A stretch of 64,000 nucleotides of DNA, taken from Bradyrhizobium sp. CB1015 (lineage in GTDB: Bacteria > Pseudomonadota > Alphaproteobacteria > Rhizobiales > Xanthobacteraceae). Positions within the stretch are counted from its first letter, which is position 1. Each line of letters opens with the position of its first letter. The position numbers and the translations under genes are program-made. The stretch spans positions 6,014,001-6,078,000 of the forward strand of contig NZ_CP104174.1 in NCBI RefSeq assembly GCF_025200925.1, in the 5' to 3' direction. Below are positions 1-7,454 of the stretch, piece after piece. Below the pieces are notes generated by a model. It searched no databases. It had not been told where the DNA came from and worked only from the letters and a program-made list of their open reading frames with translations.

Positions 1-375
1 CGCCACCCGCGCCTCTGCGACACGCAGGGCGGACACGGCGGCATCGAGATTGGCCTGCGTGCCCGAACCGGTCTTGCTCAGCGAGGCCGCACGGTCATAG
101 GTCTGCTGCGCGTTCGCGAGCGTCGCCTTCTGCTGGTTGAGGTCGGCAAGCTGGAGATCGTCATCGACGGAATAGAGGTGATCGCCGACCTTGACCTCGT
201 CGCCTTCGCGGACGTTGAGCTTGGTGACGCGCCCGGCTTCGTCGGGGCTGACGAAGATCATGTCTGCCTCGACCCAGCCCTGGAAGCCGGGATCGCGCTT
301 CTCCTTGCACCCGGCAAGCCCGGTTGCGAGCACACCGAGCAATGCCAAGACAAAAATTGCTTGCGACGACCTCAT
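1..375 (-). CDS. HlyD/AcrA-type periplasmic adaptor lipoprotein (N-terminal part)
   Basis: Membrane-fusion (adaptor) subunit of an efflux pump, expected to link an inner-membrane RND or ABC pump to an outer-membrane channel. The visible 125 residues begin with a lipoprotein signal peptide ending in a lipobox (Leu-Ala-Gly-Cys near residue 22), followed by a barrel-sandwich half (Gly-Arg-Val-Thr-Lys-Leu-Asn-Val) and the start of the alpha-hairpin rich in Gln, Ala and Leu. The gene runs off the left edge, so its C-terminus and the pump gene are not seen. Its ATG overlaps the stop of the upstream TetR gene in an ATGA, which implies translational coupling and local repression. Family assignment is firm; substrate is unknown. 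Confidence 0.85.
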   Translation of the reverse strand, partial: MRSSQAIFVLALLGVLATGLAGCKEKRDPGFQGWVEADMIFVSPDEAGRVTKLNVREGDEVKVGDHLYSVDDDLQLADLNQQKATLANAQQTYDRAASLSKTGSGTQANLDAAVSALRVAEARVA

Positions 376-1064
376 GTCGTGCTCCGTTCGCCAAAAATCA
401 AATCGAGATGAACGCGCAGCATCTCCTGCGCGTCGAGCGGCGCATGCCGCGCAAACAGGCTCTGCCAGATCACAGCGATCATCGCCGGCGCGACCAGGAT
501 CTGCGGATAGCGCGCGAGGTCCTTTTCGCGAATCTCGCCGCGGGCGATGCCGAGCTCGATCAGCGCGCGCATGGCGGCGATCCCGCGCGAGACCACTTCG
601 CGGTAGTAGAAGTCGGCGACCGACGGAAAGCGCGGCCCCTCCGCCACGATCAGGCGCACCAGATCGCCGCGCCTCGTGCCGATCACCTCCTTCAGGAAGT
701 TGCCGGCGAAAGTCTCGATGAGGTCGCGTACCGATCCCGCCGGCGGCGGCAGCGTGGTCAGCCGCGCGACCACGGGAACGATGACGATGCGCACCAGCTC
801 CTCGAACATCGATTCCTTGTCCTTGAAGTGCAGGTAGATCGTGCCCTTGGCGACGCCGGCGCGCTTGGCGATGTCGTCGAGCCTGGTCGCGGCAAAGCCG
901 CGCGCGATGAACTCCTCCATCGCCGCCTCCACGATCGCCGCACGCCGCTCGGCCGCGCGGGTGGCGCGGTTCGAGGCAGGCGTCGCATCGGGGCCTGCAG
1001 ACGCAGGGGCGTTCGCGTGGGGAGCCGCAGAGGGCAAGGCGGCTTTGGTCGGTTTCTTCGTCAT
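372..1064 (-). CDS. TetR/AcrR family transcriptional repressor of the adjacent efflux genes
   Basis: 230-residue TetR regulator. After an Ala/Pro/Thr-rich N-terminal tail of about 35 residues comes the helix-turn-helix (RLDDIAKRAGVAKGTIYLHF, around residues 61-80), the family signature. The C-terminal ligand domain is less conserved. The first gene of a two-or-more gene operon with the adaptor gene, which it overlaps by 4 bases. A perfect 9-bp-arm palindrome lies just upstream of its start, so it is probably autoregulated together with the pump. The long N-terminal tail could mean that translation starts further in, but the only other methionine candidates are inside the helix-turn-helix domain. 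Confidence 0.9.
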   Translation of the reverse strand: MTKKPTKAALPSAAPHANAPASAGPDATPASNRATRAAERRAAIVEAAMEEFIARGFAATRLDDIAKRAGVAKGTIYLHFKDKESMFEELVRIVIVPVVARLTTLPPPAGSVRDLIETFAGNFLKEVIGTRRGDLVRLIVAEGPRFPSVADFYYREVVSRGIAAMRALIELGIARGEIREKDLARYPQILVAPAMIAVIWQSLFARHAPLDAQEMLRVHLDLIFGERSTT

Positions 1065-1073
1065 CTAAAATAG

Positions 1074-1093
1074 ATGACTGACTGGTCAGTCAT
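1074..1093. promoter_or_regulatory. TetR-type operator palindrome
   Basis: ATGACTGAC-TG-GTCAGTCAT is an inverted repeat with perfect 9-base arms and a 2-base centre, starting 10 bases upstream of the TetR start codon on the minus strand. Its size, symmetry and place fit an autoregulatory TetR operator. Seen directly; the binding protein is inferred. Confidence 0.75.
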
Positions 1094-1124
1094 AGTCAAG
1101 CCTGGAAAGTGGCCGAGCAAACGA

Positions 1125-1158
1125 ATTAGTATTGACTAATGCATTAGTATCTACTAAT
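1125..1158. promoter_or_regulatory. Two ArsR-type operator palindromes
   Basis: Two copies of ATTAGT-N4-ACTAAT (1125-1140 and 1143-1158) lie head to tail, 18 bases apart, one to two helical turns, and end 8 bases before the ArsR start codon. This AT-rich dyad stands out from the GC-rich surroundings and resembles known ArsR/SmtB operators. Because the sites almost touch the start codon there is no room for a normal ribosome binding site, so the ArsR message may be leaderless. Confidence 0.75.
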
Positions 1159-1166
1159 CCGATCGC

Positions 1167-1502
1167 ATGATCGAAGCCACTCCCAACCCCGTCACCACCG
1201 TGATGCGCGCCCTTGCCGATCCGACCCGCCGCGCCGTGTTCGAGCGTGTGTTCGAGAGCAAGGAGATCAGCGTCGCCGAGCTGACGCGCGGCAGCGGCGT
1301 CACGCAAGGAGCCGTCTCGCAGCACCTGAAGTCGTTGAAACAGGCGGGCCTCGTCGCCGAGCGCGCCGAGGGCCGCAACGTCTATTACCGCGCCGCGCCG
1401 CAAGGACTCGAGCCGCTGGTCACCTGGATGGACCATTACGGCGTCTTCTGGCGCGAGCGTTTCCAGAACCTGCGTGACCTCTTGAAGGAGATCGACCCGT
1501 GA
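1167..1502 (+). CDS. ArsR family winged-helix regulator
   Basis: 111-residue ArsR-type repressor. The winged helix spans about residues 10-85, with the recognition helix in GSGVTQGAVSQHLKSLKQAG. No metal-binding cysteine pair is present, so it belongs to the non-metal group usually paired with START-domain (SRPBCC/AHSA1) proteins. It overlaps the next gene by 4 bases (GTGA), which is the typical ArsR-SRPBCC pair. The twin palindromes directly upstream suggest autoregulation. The inducer is unknown. Confidence 0.9.
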   Translation: MIEATPNPVTTVMRALADPTRRAVFERVFESKEISVAELTRGSGVTQGAVSQHLKSLKQAGLVAERAEGRNVYYRAAPQGLEPLVTWMDHYGVFWRERFQNLRDLLKEIDP

Positions 1503-1960
1503 GTGCTGCCGCGTTGAAAGCCGACACACGAGACATCGTCATCGACGAGGTCTTCCCTCACACAGCCGAGACGATCTGGAAGGCGCTGACCAGCGCGCAG
1601 CTGATCGGGCGCTGGCTGATGCAGCCGACCGGCTTTGAGGCCGTCGAAGGCAAGACCTTCACCTTCCAGACCACCCCGGGGGGCAACTGGGACGGCGTGA
1701 TCCATTGCCGCGTTCTGGAGGTCGTGCCGCATCGCCGCCTCGTCTACGCCTGGAAGGGCGGCGACGAGCGCAACACCGGCTATGGCGCCCCGCTCGACAC
1801 CGTCGTGACCTGGTCCCTCACCCCGGTCGAAGCCGGCACGCGGATCCGCCTCGTCCATGCGGGCTTCGTCCTGCCCAGGAACGAGTCGGCCTACACGGTG
1901 ATGAGCGGCGGCTGGAAGAAGGTCGTTCGCAAGCTCGATGAGATCAGCGGCGAAGGTTGA
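1499..1960 (+). CDS. SRPBCC (AHSA1/activator of Hsp90 ATPase-like) domain protein
   Basis: 153-residue single-domain protein of the START-like fold (AHSA1 family). Residues 11-145 carry the helix-grip pattern: an N-terminal strand with FPHTAETIWKALTSAQLIGR, a central Trp-rich sheet and a long C-terminal helix (GGWKKVVRKLDEI). Such proteins bind hydrophobic ligands, and partners of ArsR repressors are often implicated in sensing or clearing small lipophilic compounds. The GTG start overlaps the ArsR stop, so the two are coupled. Specific ligand unknown. Confidence 0.88.
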   Translation: MSAAALKADTRDIVIDEVFPHTAETIWKALTSAQLIGRWLMQPTGFEAVEGKTFTFQTTPGGNWDGVIHCRVLEVVPHRRLVYAWKGGDERNTGYGAPLDTVVTWSLTPVEAGTRIRLVHAGFVLPRNESAYTVMSGGWKKVVRKLDEISGEG

Positions 1961-1975
1961 GTGGGAGATATCGCG

Positions 1976-2389
1976 ATGGAGAAGCCCTATACCGGCGGCT
2001 GCGCCTGCGGCGCGATCCGCTATTCGATCGAACGGGAGCCCCTCTTCAGCAATCACTGCCAATGCCGCGACTGCCAGCGGGAAAGCGGCAGCGGCCATGG
2101 CTCGTACGCGACCTTCGCGCGCGCCGGTGTCACGCTGACGGGCGATGCCAGGCACTGGGACATGGTCGCCGATAGCGGCAAGGTGAAGACGCGCGGCTTC
2201 TGCACACAATGCGGCGTAGCCGTCTACATGACCTTCGCCGCGCAGCCCGATGTCTTCACGATCCGCGCGGCAAGCCTCGACGAGCCCGCCCGCTACAAGC
2301 CGCAGGCGGTGACCTTCGCCGCGCGCGGCCAGGCGTGGGACCCTCTCGACCCTGGCCTGGTGAAATTCGAGGGCATGCCGCCGGGGTAA
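1976..2389 (+). CDS. GFA (glutathione-dependent formaldehyde-activating type) zinc protein
   Basis: 137-residue CENP-V/GFA family protein. It shows all zinc ligands: GGCACGAIRYSI near the start, NHCQCRDCQ around residue 25 and FCTQCG near residue 75. The ATG at 1976 is preferred because GGGAGA lies 7 bases upstream of it; an in-frame GTG at 1961 would add five residues and place the start just after the SRPBCC stop. It is likely the third gene of the ArsR operon. Biochemical role of most GFA proteins is unproven, so no reaction is assigned. Confidence 0.88.
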   Translation: MEKPYTGGCACGAIRYSIEREPLFSNHCQCRDCQRESGSGHGSYATFARAGVTLTGDARHWDMVADSGKVKTRGFCTQCGVAVYMTFAAQPDVFTIRAASLDEPARYKPQAVTFAARGQAWDPLDPGLVKFEGMPPG

Positions 2390-2390
2390 A

Positions 2391-2455
2391 GCGCTAGATT
2401 TTTGACGCGTTTTCTTTACGCGAACCCGGTATCCACTTCGCTCGAAAACGCTTTA
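2391..2455. repeat. Intergenic palindromic repeat (GCGTTTTC...GAAAACGC family)
   Basis: The sequence between two converging genes contains GCGTTTTC and GAAAACGC as outer arms with GCGAACCCGG and ATCCACTTCG between them. I recognise this as an abundant intergenic element of Bradyrhizobium genomes; here it may act as a bidirectional transcription end. Confidence 0.6.
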
Positions 2456-3478
2456 GCCAAAATCCAGCACCATGCGGCCGTCGATCTTGCCGGCCTTCAT
2501 GCGGTCGAAGACGTCGTTGATTTGCGCGAGCGGCACTTTCGTCACCTCGGCCTTGACCTTGCCGTCGGCGGCGAATGCGATGGCTTCGTCGAGGTCGCGG
2601 CGGGTGCCGACGATGGAGCCGCGCACGGTGATGCGCTTGAGCACGACGTCGAAGATCGGCGTCGGGAATTCGCCCGGCGGCAGGCCGACGAGGCTGACGG
2701 TGCCCTTGCGGCGCACCATCTTGAGCGCCTGCGCGAAGGCCGGCGTCGAGACCGCGGTCACCAGCACACCGTGGGCGCCGCCTCCGGTCGCCGCCAGCAC
2801 CTTGTCCACCGCACCGGCCGCAAGCGCGTTCACGGCGAGATCGGCGCCGGTCTCACGAGCAAGCTCGAGCTTGTCTTCGGCGATGTCGATGCCCACAACC
2901 TTCAGCCCCATCGCCTTGGCGTACTGGATCGCGACATGGCCGAGCCCGCCTACACCGGAGATCACGACCCACTCGCCGGGCTTTGCCTCGGTCTCCTTCA
3001 ATCCCTTGTAGGTGGTCACGCCGGCGCAGAGGATCGGCGCGATGGCCGCGAAATCGATCGTCGCCGGCAGCTTGGCGGCGAACGCGGCCGAGGCGATGAC
3101 ATATTCGGCAAAGCCGCCGTTCACGCTGTAGCCGGTGTTGTGCTGGTGCTCGCACAGCGTCTCCCAGCCGGTCTCGCAATATTCGCAGGACATGCAGGCG
3201 TCGTGCAGCCAGGCGACGCCGACGGCATCGCCAACTTTCAGATTCTTCACGCCGGGCCCGAGCGCGGCGACGATGCCGGCGGCCTCATGACCGGGGATGA
3301 ATGGCGGCACCGGCTTCACCGGCCAGTCGCCGGAGGCGGCATGCAGATCGGTGTGACAGACGCCGCAGGCCTTGACCTTGACCAGAACCTCGCCCGGACC
3401 GGGCTGCGGCACCGGCACGTCCTCGATCACCAGCGGCTTGCCGAACTGCTTGACGACTGCGGCTTTCATGGTCGGCAT
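2453..3478 (-). CDS. adhP: Zinc-dependent alcohol dehydrogenase (AdhP type)
   Basis: 341-residue medium-chain dehydrogenase that interconverts primary alcohols and aldehydes with NAD(H). Catalytic zinc ligands are in CGVCHTD and GHEAAG, the structural zinc cluster is [15 protein letters not shown], and the Rossmann glycine motif is [19 protein letters not shown]. An upstream extension of the frame by 44 codons was rejected because GAGGAG lies 8 bases before the ATG at 3478 and because the extension would run through the predicted promoter. A FixK/FNR-type box sits 55 bases upstream, so expression in low oxygen is likely, fitting a role in fermentation-type redox balance. Confidence 0.92.
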   Translation of the reverse strand: MPTMKAAVVKQFGKPLVIEDVPVPQPGPGEVLVKVKACGVCHTDLHAASGDWPVKPVPPFIPGHEAAGIVAALGPGVKNLKVGDAVGVAWLHDACMSCEYCETGWETLCEHQHNTGYSVNGGFAEYVIASAAFAAKLPATIDFAAIAPILCAGVTTYKGLKETEAKPGEWVVISGVGGLGHVAIQYAKAMGLKVVGIDIAEDKLELARETGADLAVNALAAGAVDKVLAATGGGAHGVLVTAVSTPAFAQALKMVRRKGTVSLVGLPPGEFPTPIFDVVLKRITVRGSIVGTRRDLDEAIAFAADGKVKAEVTKVPLAQINDVFDRMKAGKIDGRMVLDFG

Positions 3479-3499
3479 CGGTCTGCTCCTCTGTGCTTT

Positions 3500-3548
3500 G
3501 TAAAGCAGAATAGCGACGCCGCCCGGCGCACCTTTGACGGGAGTCAAA
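3500..3548 (-). promoter_or_regulatory. FixK/FNR-dependent promoter of the alcohol dehydrogenase
   Basis: TTTGAC-TCCC-GTCAAA on the minus strand (3548-3533) is a perfect dyad and contains TTGA-N6-TCAA, the pattern recognised by FixK/FNR regulators in Bradyrhizobium. TATTCT at 3512-3507 is a plausible -10. With the box centred at about -41, transcription would start near 3500 and leave a leader of about 20 bases with the GAGGAG ribosome site. This is the geometry of a class II activated promoter. Confidence 0.7.
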
Positions 3549-3551
3549 CAG

Positions 3552-3607
3552 CACAAAGTTTGCGCAAGGGCGGGTCCATCACAAAGTTTGCGCAAGGGCA
3601 GGTCCAT
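3552..3607. repeat. Tandem 28-bp direct repeat upstream of the FixK box
   Basis: Two head-to-tail 28-base copies (3552-3579 and 3580-3607) differ at one position. Each holds the self-complementary octamer TTGCGCAA. The copies lie directly upstream of the FixK-type box, where further regulator sites would be expected, but could equally be a recent slippage duplication. Confidence 0.7.
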
Positions 3608-3646
3608 CATGACACCACGATGACGCCGCGCGGTGCTCTCGACCTG

Positions 3647-4057
3647 TCAGCTATGGAACTTCAGACCATCGACGATCTTGTCGATCACCTTGCGTTCGGC
3701 GCGCATCGCGATGCCGACGAGATTGAGCTCAGTGCGCGCAACCGCCCTCACCGCCTCGCGATTGGCGGCATCATGCGTGGTCTTGAACATGTCCTCGGTA
3801 TAGACCGCCGCCTTGACGTTGCGGGTGAGCGCGCGGTCCAGCGCGCGCGACAATGCAGGACCATCGGCGCCATAGATCAGAATCGGCTGGCCGATCAGCG
3901 CATGATACCTCGTGCCCGAGGCGTCCTCATAGGCTTCGCCGATGCATTCCGGAAAGGCCGCGGCGATGCCGCTGGTGAGGAAGGAGGCTACGTTGAGCTT
4001 CTGCCAGGCCTGAAGATCGGTGCGGATCACGACCGCGATCTTGGTGTCGAACTGCAT
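3647..4057 (-). CDS. DUF2000 family protein
   Basis: 136 residues with the DUF2000 pattern: an N-terminal strand IAVVIRTDLQAWQKLNVASF, a central YHALIGQPILIYGADG and a C-terminal AEVERKVID-like stretch (here MRAERKVIDKIVDGL). The family is fold-related to peptidyl-tRNA hydrolase 2 but has no assigned function. The start is supported by GAGGGA 5 bases upstream. It lies downstream of an intergenic palindrome and upstream of the adh regulatory region on the same strand as adhP, but far enough (about 100 bases plus promoter) to be a separate unit. Confidence 0.85.
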   Translation of the reverse strand: MQFDTKIAVVIRTDLQAWQKLNVASFLTSGIAAAFPECIGEAYEDASGTRYHALIGQPILIYGADGPALSRALDRALTRNVKAAVYTEDMFKTTHDAANREAVRAVARTELNLVGIAMRAERKVIDKIVDGLKFHS

Positions 4058-4071
4058 GTATTCCCTCGACT

Positions 4072-4170
4072 GTCATTCCGGGGCGCGCCGCTTGGCGCGA
4101 GCCCGGAATCCATACTCCCGATAGTGGTTATGGATTCCGGGCTCGATGCTACGCATCGCCCCGGAATGAC
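4072..4170. repeat. GTCATTCCGGGG palindromic repeat, copy 1
   Basis: Begins GTCATTCCGGGGC and ends GCCCCGGAATGAC, with inner arms of the form AGCCCGGAATCCATA and TATGGATTCCGGGCT, so the whole element can fold into a long hairpin. It lies between two genes on the minus strand. Six further copies occur in this window. Confidence 0.85.
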
Positions 4171-4197
4171 AGCAAGAGAAATTCAATGATCGAAAAA

Positions 4198-4587
4198 TCA
4201 GCCCTTTGCGTCGCAGGCCCAGGCGCGGATCACGCATTCCTTGCCGCCGTATTTGTAGCATTCGCGGGTAGCGGCATTGAGCGAGGCCGAGATCTTCGGC
4301 TTGACGGCGTAGCCATAGGCGCCGCACGGATTTGTCATATCGACCGACATCGCAGCGCAGGCGCGCTTCATCGTCACGGTCGTGCAATCGCCTTTGCATT
4401 GCTTCTGTGCCGCAGCGCGCGCCTCGTGCTCGTGGCCATAGTCAAAGGCCTGGCCATAGGCGCCGCACTTGCCGACTGCAAACGCGCCGGCCGCGTGCGC
4501 ATCCGTGATGTGGCGAGCGCCGGCGACGCAAACGGACAGCGCAAAGAAAAACATCGCGCAACGGCGCGCGACGACGTTCGAAGCCAT
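4198..4587 (-). CDS. Exported DUF4189 family protein
   Basis: 129 residues with a signal peptide (residues 1-31: MASNVVARR then a hydrophobic stretch and AHA at the cleavage site). The mature part is a single DUF4189 domain with paired cysteines (GKCGAYGQAFDYGHEHEARA, KQCKGDC, RACAAMSVD, YGGKECVIRAWACD), probably disulphide-bonded in the periplasm. The start at 4587 is chosen over a longer frame because GGAGGGG lies 6 bases before it and the signal peptide begins there. No function is known for the family. Confidence 0.8.
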   Translation of the reverse strand: MASNVVARRCAMFFFALSVCVAGARHITDAHAAGAFAVGKCGAYGQAFDYGHEHEARAAAQKQCKGDCTTVTMKRACAAMSVDMTNPCGAYGYAVKPKISASLNAATRECYKYGGKECVIRAWACDAKG

Positions 4588-4687
4588 GGAAAAACCCCTC
4601 CCCCCAAGGCAGGTCGGAGGAACTTTAAGCGGCGGTCGTTTCCAGATGGTGAATGAGGCGTTGAAATCGGTCGCCTTGGGGGGTGCC

Positions 4688-4800
4688 GTAGGGTGGATTG
4701 GCGCAGCGTAATCCACCAAGATCGTTCGGCAAACGCGGAAACATGGTGGGTTACGCCCGGCGTCTGCGCTTCGCGCAGTCGCGAGACTAACCCACCCTAC
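4688..4800. repeat. GTAGGGTGGATTAGC-type intergenic repeat
   Basis: Starts GTAGGGTGGATTGGCGC and ends CTAACCCACCCTAC, with internal GTGGGTTACGCCC and TAATCCACC segments, giving a long imperfect inverted repeat. This is a second palindrome family, common between genes in Bradyrhizobium. It separates the cox cluster from the DUF4189 gene. Confidence 0.7.
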
Positions 4801-4815
4801 AGCAGCACGGCACCT

Positions 4816-6420
4816 TCATCCGCGTCTTGCCGCTTCCAGCGCCTGCGGCGTGTCGATGTCCAGGAAGGCGCTCTCGCCGTCCACTGGAACCTCAGCGACG
4901 GCCTCGGTGTGCTTGGCGATCAAATGCCGCGCGCCGATGTCGCCATCGAGCGTCATCAGCTCCTTGAAGAAGCGGCGCGACCACAGCACGGGGTTGCCGC
5001 GCCTTCCTTCGCTGACGGGGACGACGATGAGATTGCCGCGGTCCGGCGCGAAACTGTCGATGAGCCGGTCGATCAGGCCTGAGTCGATCAGCGGCATGTC
5101 GCCGAGACATACCAATGCGCCGTCGCAGGTCTCGGGCACGGCCGCGATGCCGGCCTTCACAGAACTTGCGATGCCGCCGGCGAACTCCGGATTGCGGACG
5201 AATTTCACCTTCAGGCCTTGCAGCGCCTGCTCGACGAGCTCGGCCTGATGACCGGTGACGACGATCACCTCGGAGGCCTTGGAGGCCAGCGCCTGCTCGG
5301 TCGCGAGGCGCACCAGCTTCTTGCCGTCGAGCTCGGCGAGCAGCTTGTTCGGCCCGCCCATCCGGGTCGAACGGCCGGCCGCGAGCACGATGGCCGCGAC
5401 GTGGCTGTTGCCCTCGGTCTCCGGCTTGGCGCGCGGCTGCGGCCGCGTCACGATCTCCATCAAGAGGCCGCCGACGCCCATGCCCATCAGCTCGGAGCGC
5501 GTCACCCTGATGCCGGCGAGAAGCCGCATCAAGACCCAGTCAAAACCGTTCTCGACCGGCGAGCGCGCGCAGCCCGGCGCGCCCAGCACAGGCACCTCGC
5601 CGGCGCGGGCGATCAGCAGGAGATTGCCGGGGTCGACCGGCATGCCGAAATGCTCGATCTCGCCGCCGATCCCGGTGACGGCCGCCGGAATCACGTCGCG
5701 GCGGTCGGCGATCGCGGATGCACCGAACACGATCACGAGCTCGGCGCCGAGGCCGAGCAATTCCTTGATCGCGGCCGACAGCGCCTGCTCCTCGTGCGGG
5801 ACCCGGCGCTCGGCGATGATGCTGGCGCCGGCCGGCGCCAGCCGTTCGGCGGTGACGCGCAGGGTCTTGTCGATCACCTTGGTGGACAGGCCCGGCAGCA
5901 GCGTCGAGACCACGCCGACGCGCTTGATCACGTAAGGCGCGACCTTCAACACGTCCTTGCCGGCGGCCCTCACCGCGGCATCGCGCAAGCTCGCCTCGAC
6001 GCCGAACGGGATGATCTTGACGGTGCCGACCATCTCGCCCTCGACCACCGGCTTGTAGGCCGCGAGCGTGGCAAAGGTGATGGCTTCGTCGATGTTGTTG
6101 ATGCGGTCGACCGCGGCGCGGTCGATCACCAGCACGCCCGCTCGCGCGGCGAACAGATTGGCGCGGCCGGTGAACGCGCGCTCGACATGGATGCCCTCGC
6201 CGCCGATGGCGAGCGCGATGCTGGCGGCCGCAACGTCCTCGGAGACGTCGCCCGCCTCCATGCGCACCACGACGATGTCCTTGATGCCGGCGCGCTCCAG
6301 CGCCTCGACCTCGGCCGGCCCGATCGTCGTGCCCTTCTTCAGCACCAGCGATCCCTGGCGCAGGGTGTGGACGGTCACCCCGCCGATCGCATCCCTGGGG
6401 CTCGCCGGGCCGAACTTCAT
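4816..6420 (-). CDS. MoeA-like molybdopterin-binding domain fused to MobA/MocA-like nucleotidyltransferase
   Basis: 534-residue two-domain protein for molybdenum cofactor supply. Residues 1 to about 335 form a molybdopterin-binding (MoCF_biosynth/MoeA-like) domain, with ELVIVFGASAIADRRDVIPA and GMPVDPGNLLL. From about residue 340 a nucleotidyltransferase domain begins (AAIVLAAGRSTRMGGPNKLL, then LVCLGDMPLID), as in MobA/MocA, which attach CMP or GMP to molybdopterin. The ATG overlaps the XdhC stop (ATGA). A much longer frame upstream is only overlap with the XdhC gene. Its place at the end of the cox cluster suggests it makes the dinucleotide cofactor for a cox-type hydroxylase; the choice of nucleotide is not visible. 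Confidence 0.9.
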   Translation of the reverse strand: MKFGPASPRDAIGGVTVHTLRQGSLVLKKGTTIGPAEVEALERAGIKDIVVVRMEAGDVSEDVAAASIALAIGGEGIHVERAFTGRANLFAARAGVLVIDRAAVDRINNIDEAITFATLAAYKPVVEGEMVGTVKIIPFGVEASLRDAAVRAAGKDVLKVAPYVIKRVGVVSTLLPGLSTKVIDKTLRVTAERLAPAGASIIAERRVPHEEQALSAAIKELLGLGAELVIVFGASAIADRRDVIPAAVTGIGGEIEHFGMPVDPGNLLLIARAGEVPVLGAPGCARSPVENGFDWVLMRLLAGIRVTRSELMGMGVGGLLMEIVTRPQPRAKPETEGNSHVAAIVLAAGRSTRMGGPNKLLAELDGKKLVRLATEQALASKASEVIVVTGHQAELVEQALQGLKVKFVRNPEFAGGIASSVKAGIAAVPETCDGALVCLGDMPLIDSGLIDRLIDSFAPDRGNLIVVPVSEGRRGNPVLWSRRFFKELMTLDGDIGARHLIAKHTEAVAEVPVDGESAFLDIDTPQALEAARRG

Positions 6421-7118
6421 GCCGCTTCTTCTTTTTCCTTGGGAGGCAGCCGAAGCACGGCCGTGATCTCGGCCATGATCGCCACCGCGATCTCGGATGG
6501 CGACACCGCGCCGATCGCAAGACCGATGGGCGCGTGGATGCGCGCGATGTCGCTTTCCTTGGCGCCCTGCGCCCGCAGCCGGTCGGCACGCTTGGCATGC
6601 GTCTTCCGCGAGCCGAGGGCGCCGATGTAGAAGCAGTTGCGCTCGAAGGCGTGCAGCAGAGCAGGGTCGTCGATCTTGGGATCGTGAGTCACCGCGACAA
6701 ACGCCGTGTAGGCGTCGACGTTGAGCGGCGGCAGCGCCGTGTCGGGCCATTCGGCGATCAGCGGAATATCGGGAAAGCGCTCCGGGCTCGCAAAGGCCGT
6801 GCGCGGATCGACCACGGTGACGTCATAGCCGAGCGAGCGCGCCAGCGGCGCCAGCGCCTGGCTGATGTGGACCGCGCCGATGATGACGAGCTTTGCCGTC
6901 GGCGCGTAGACGTTGAGGAACAGCTTCTTGCCGCCGGCCTCGACACTGGCGCTCTTGCCCATGCGAAGCTGCTTTTCCAGCTCGGCTCGCAGCGGATCCT
7001 TGGCGAAATCCTTCGCCTTCACCAGCCGCTGCTCGCCGCTCTCGGTGTCGGTCACCAGGATGACCGGCCGCCGCGCGGCGCGCTCGGCATTGAGTTCGTG
7101 CAGGATATCGAGCTTCAC
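6417..7118 (-). CDS. XdhC/CoxF-type maturation factor
   Basis: 233 residues, XdhC family: a short N-terminal XdhC_CoxI-like part followed by a Rossmann domain (KLVIIGAVHISQALAPLARS, around residues 78-97, and YIGALGSRKTHAKRADRL near residue 175). XdhC proteins bind the molybdenum cofactor and hand it, sulphurated, to the hydroxylase large subunit. The gene overlaps the MoeA-MobA fusion by 4 bases and follows a second, shorter XdhC-type gene by 2 bases, so the three are translated from one message. Together the two XdhC genes correspond to coxF/coxI of other cox clusters. Confidence 0.9.
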   Translation of the reverse strand: MKLDILHELNAERAARRPVILVTDTESGEQRLVKAKDFAKDPLRAELEKQLRMGKSASVEAGGKKLFLNVYAPTAKLVIIGAVHISQALAPLARSLGYDVTVVDPRTAFASPERFPDIPLIAEWPDTALPPLNVDAYTAFVAVTHDPKIDDPALLHAFERNCFYIGALGSRKTHAKRADRLRAQGAKESDIARIHAPIGLAIGAVSPSEIAVAIMAEITAVLRLPPKEKEEAA

Positions 7119-7120
7119 GG

Positions 7121-7444
7121 CTAACCGACCTTCTCGACGAAGACGCGGATGGTGCCGCCGCAGGACAGCCCGACGTTCCAGGCGGTCTCGTCGGCGACGC
7201 CGAATTCCAGCATCTTCGGTTTGCCGCTCTGGATCACATCCATGGCTTCGGTGACCACGGCGCCCTCGACGCAGCCGCCGGAGACGGAGCCCAGGAAGGT
7301 CCCCTCGTCATTGATGACGAGGCTCGAGCCCGCCGGGCGTGGCGCCGAGCCCCAGGTCTCGACGACCGTCGCCAGCGCGACGCCACGGCCGGCCTTCTGC
7401 CAGTCCTCCGCCGCCTTCAGGATGTCCTCGTCGCGATCGAGCAT
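7121..7444 (-). CDS. Short XdhC N-terminal domain protein (CoxI/XdhC_CoxI domain)
   Basis: 107 residues comprising only the XdhC_CoxI domain, with the signatures VVETWGSAPRPAGSSLVIND, GSVSGGCVEGAVV and GLSCGGTIRVFVE. The invariant cysteines of the family (in SGGCVEG and SCGG) are present. Usually this domain is joined to the Rossmann part in one protein; here the halves are two adjacent genes separated by 2 bases, so they probably work as a complex. It follows coxE by 10 bases. Confidence 0.9.
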   Translation of the reverse strand: MLDRDEDILKAAEDWQKAGRGVALATVVETWGSAPRPAGSSLVINDEGTFLGSVSGGCVEGAVVTEAMDVIQSGKPKMLEFGVADETAWNVGLSCGGTIRVFVEKVG

Positions 7445-7454
7445 GGCTGGCCTC

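Noticed and set aside
2402..4189. 595-codon plus-strand open frame
   Set aside because: It runs antisense to the alcohol dehydrogenase and DUF2000 genes, is rich in His/Arg/Gly as is typical of GC-rich antisense frames, and has no domain.
4619..4640. GGAAC...CGTT near the DUF4189 gene
   Set aside because: The spacer is only 13 bases and the motif points away from that gene.
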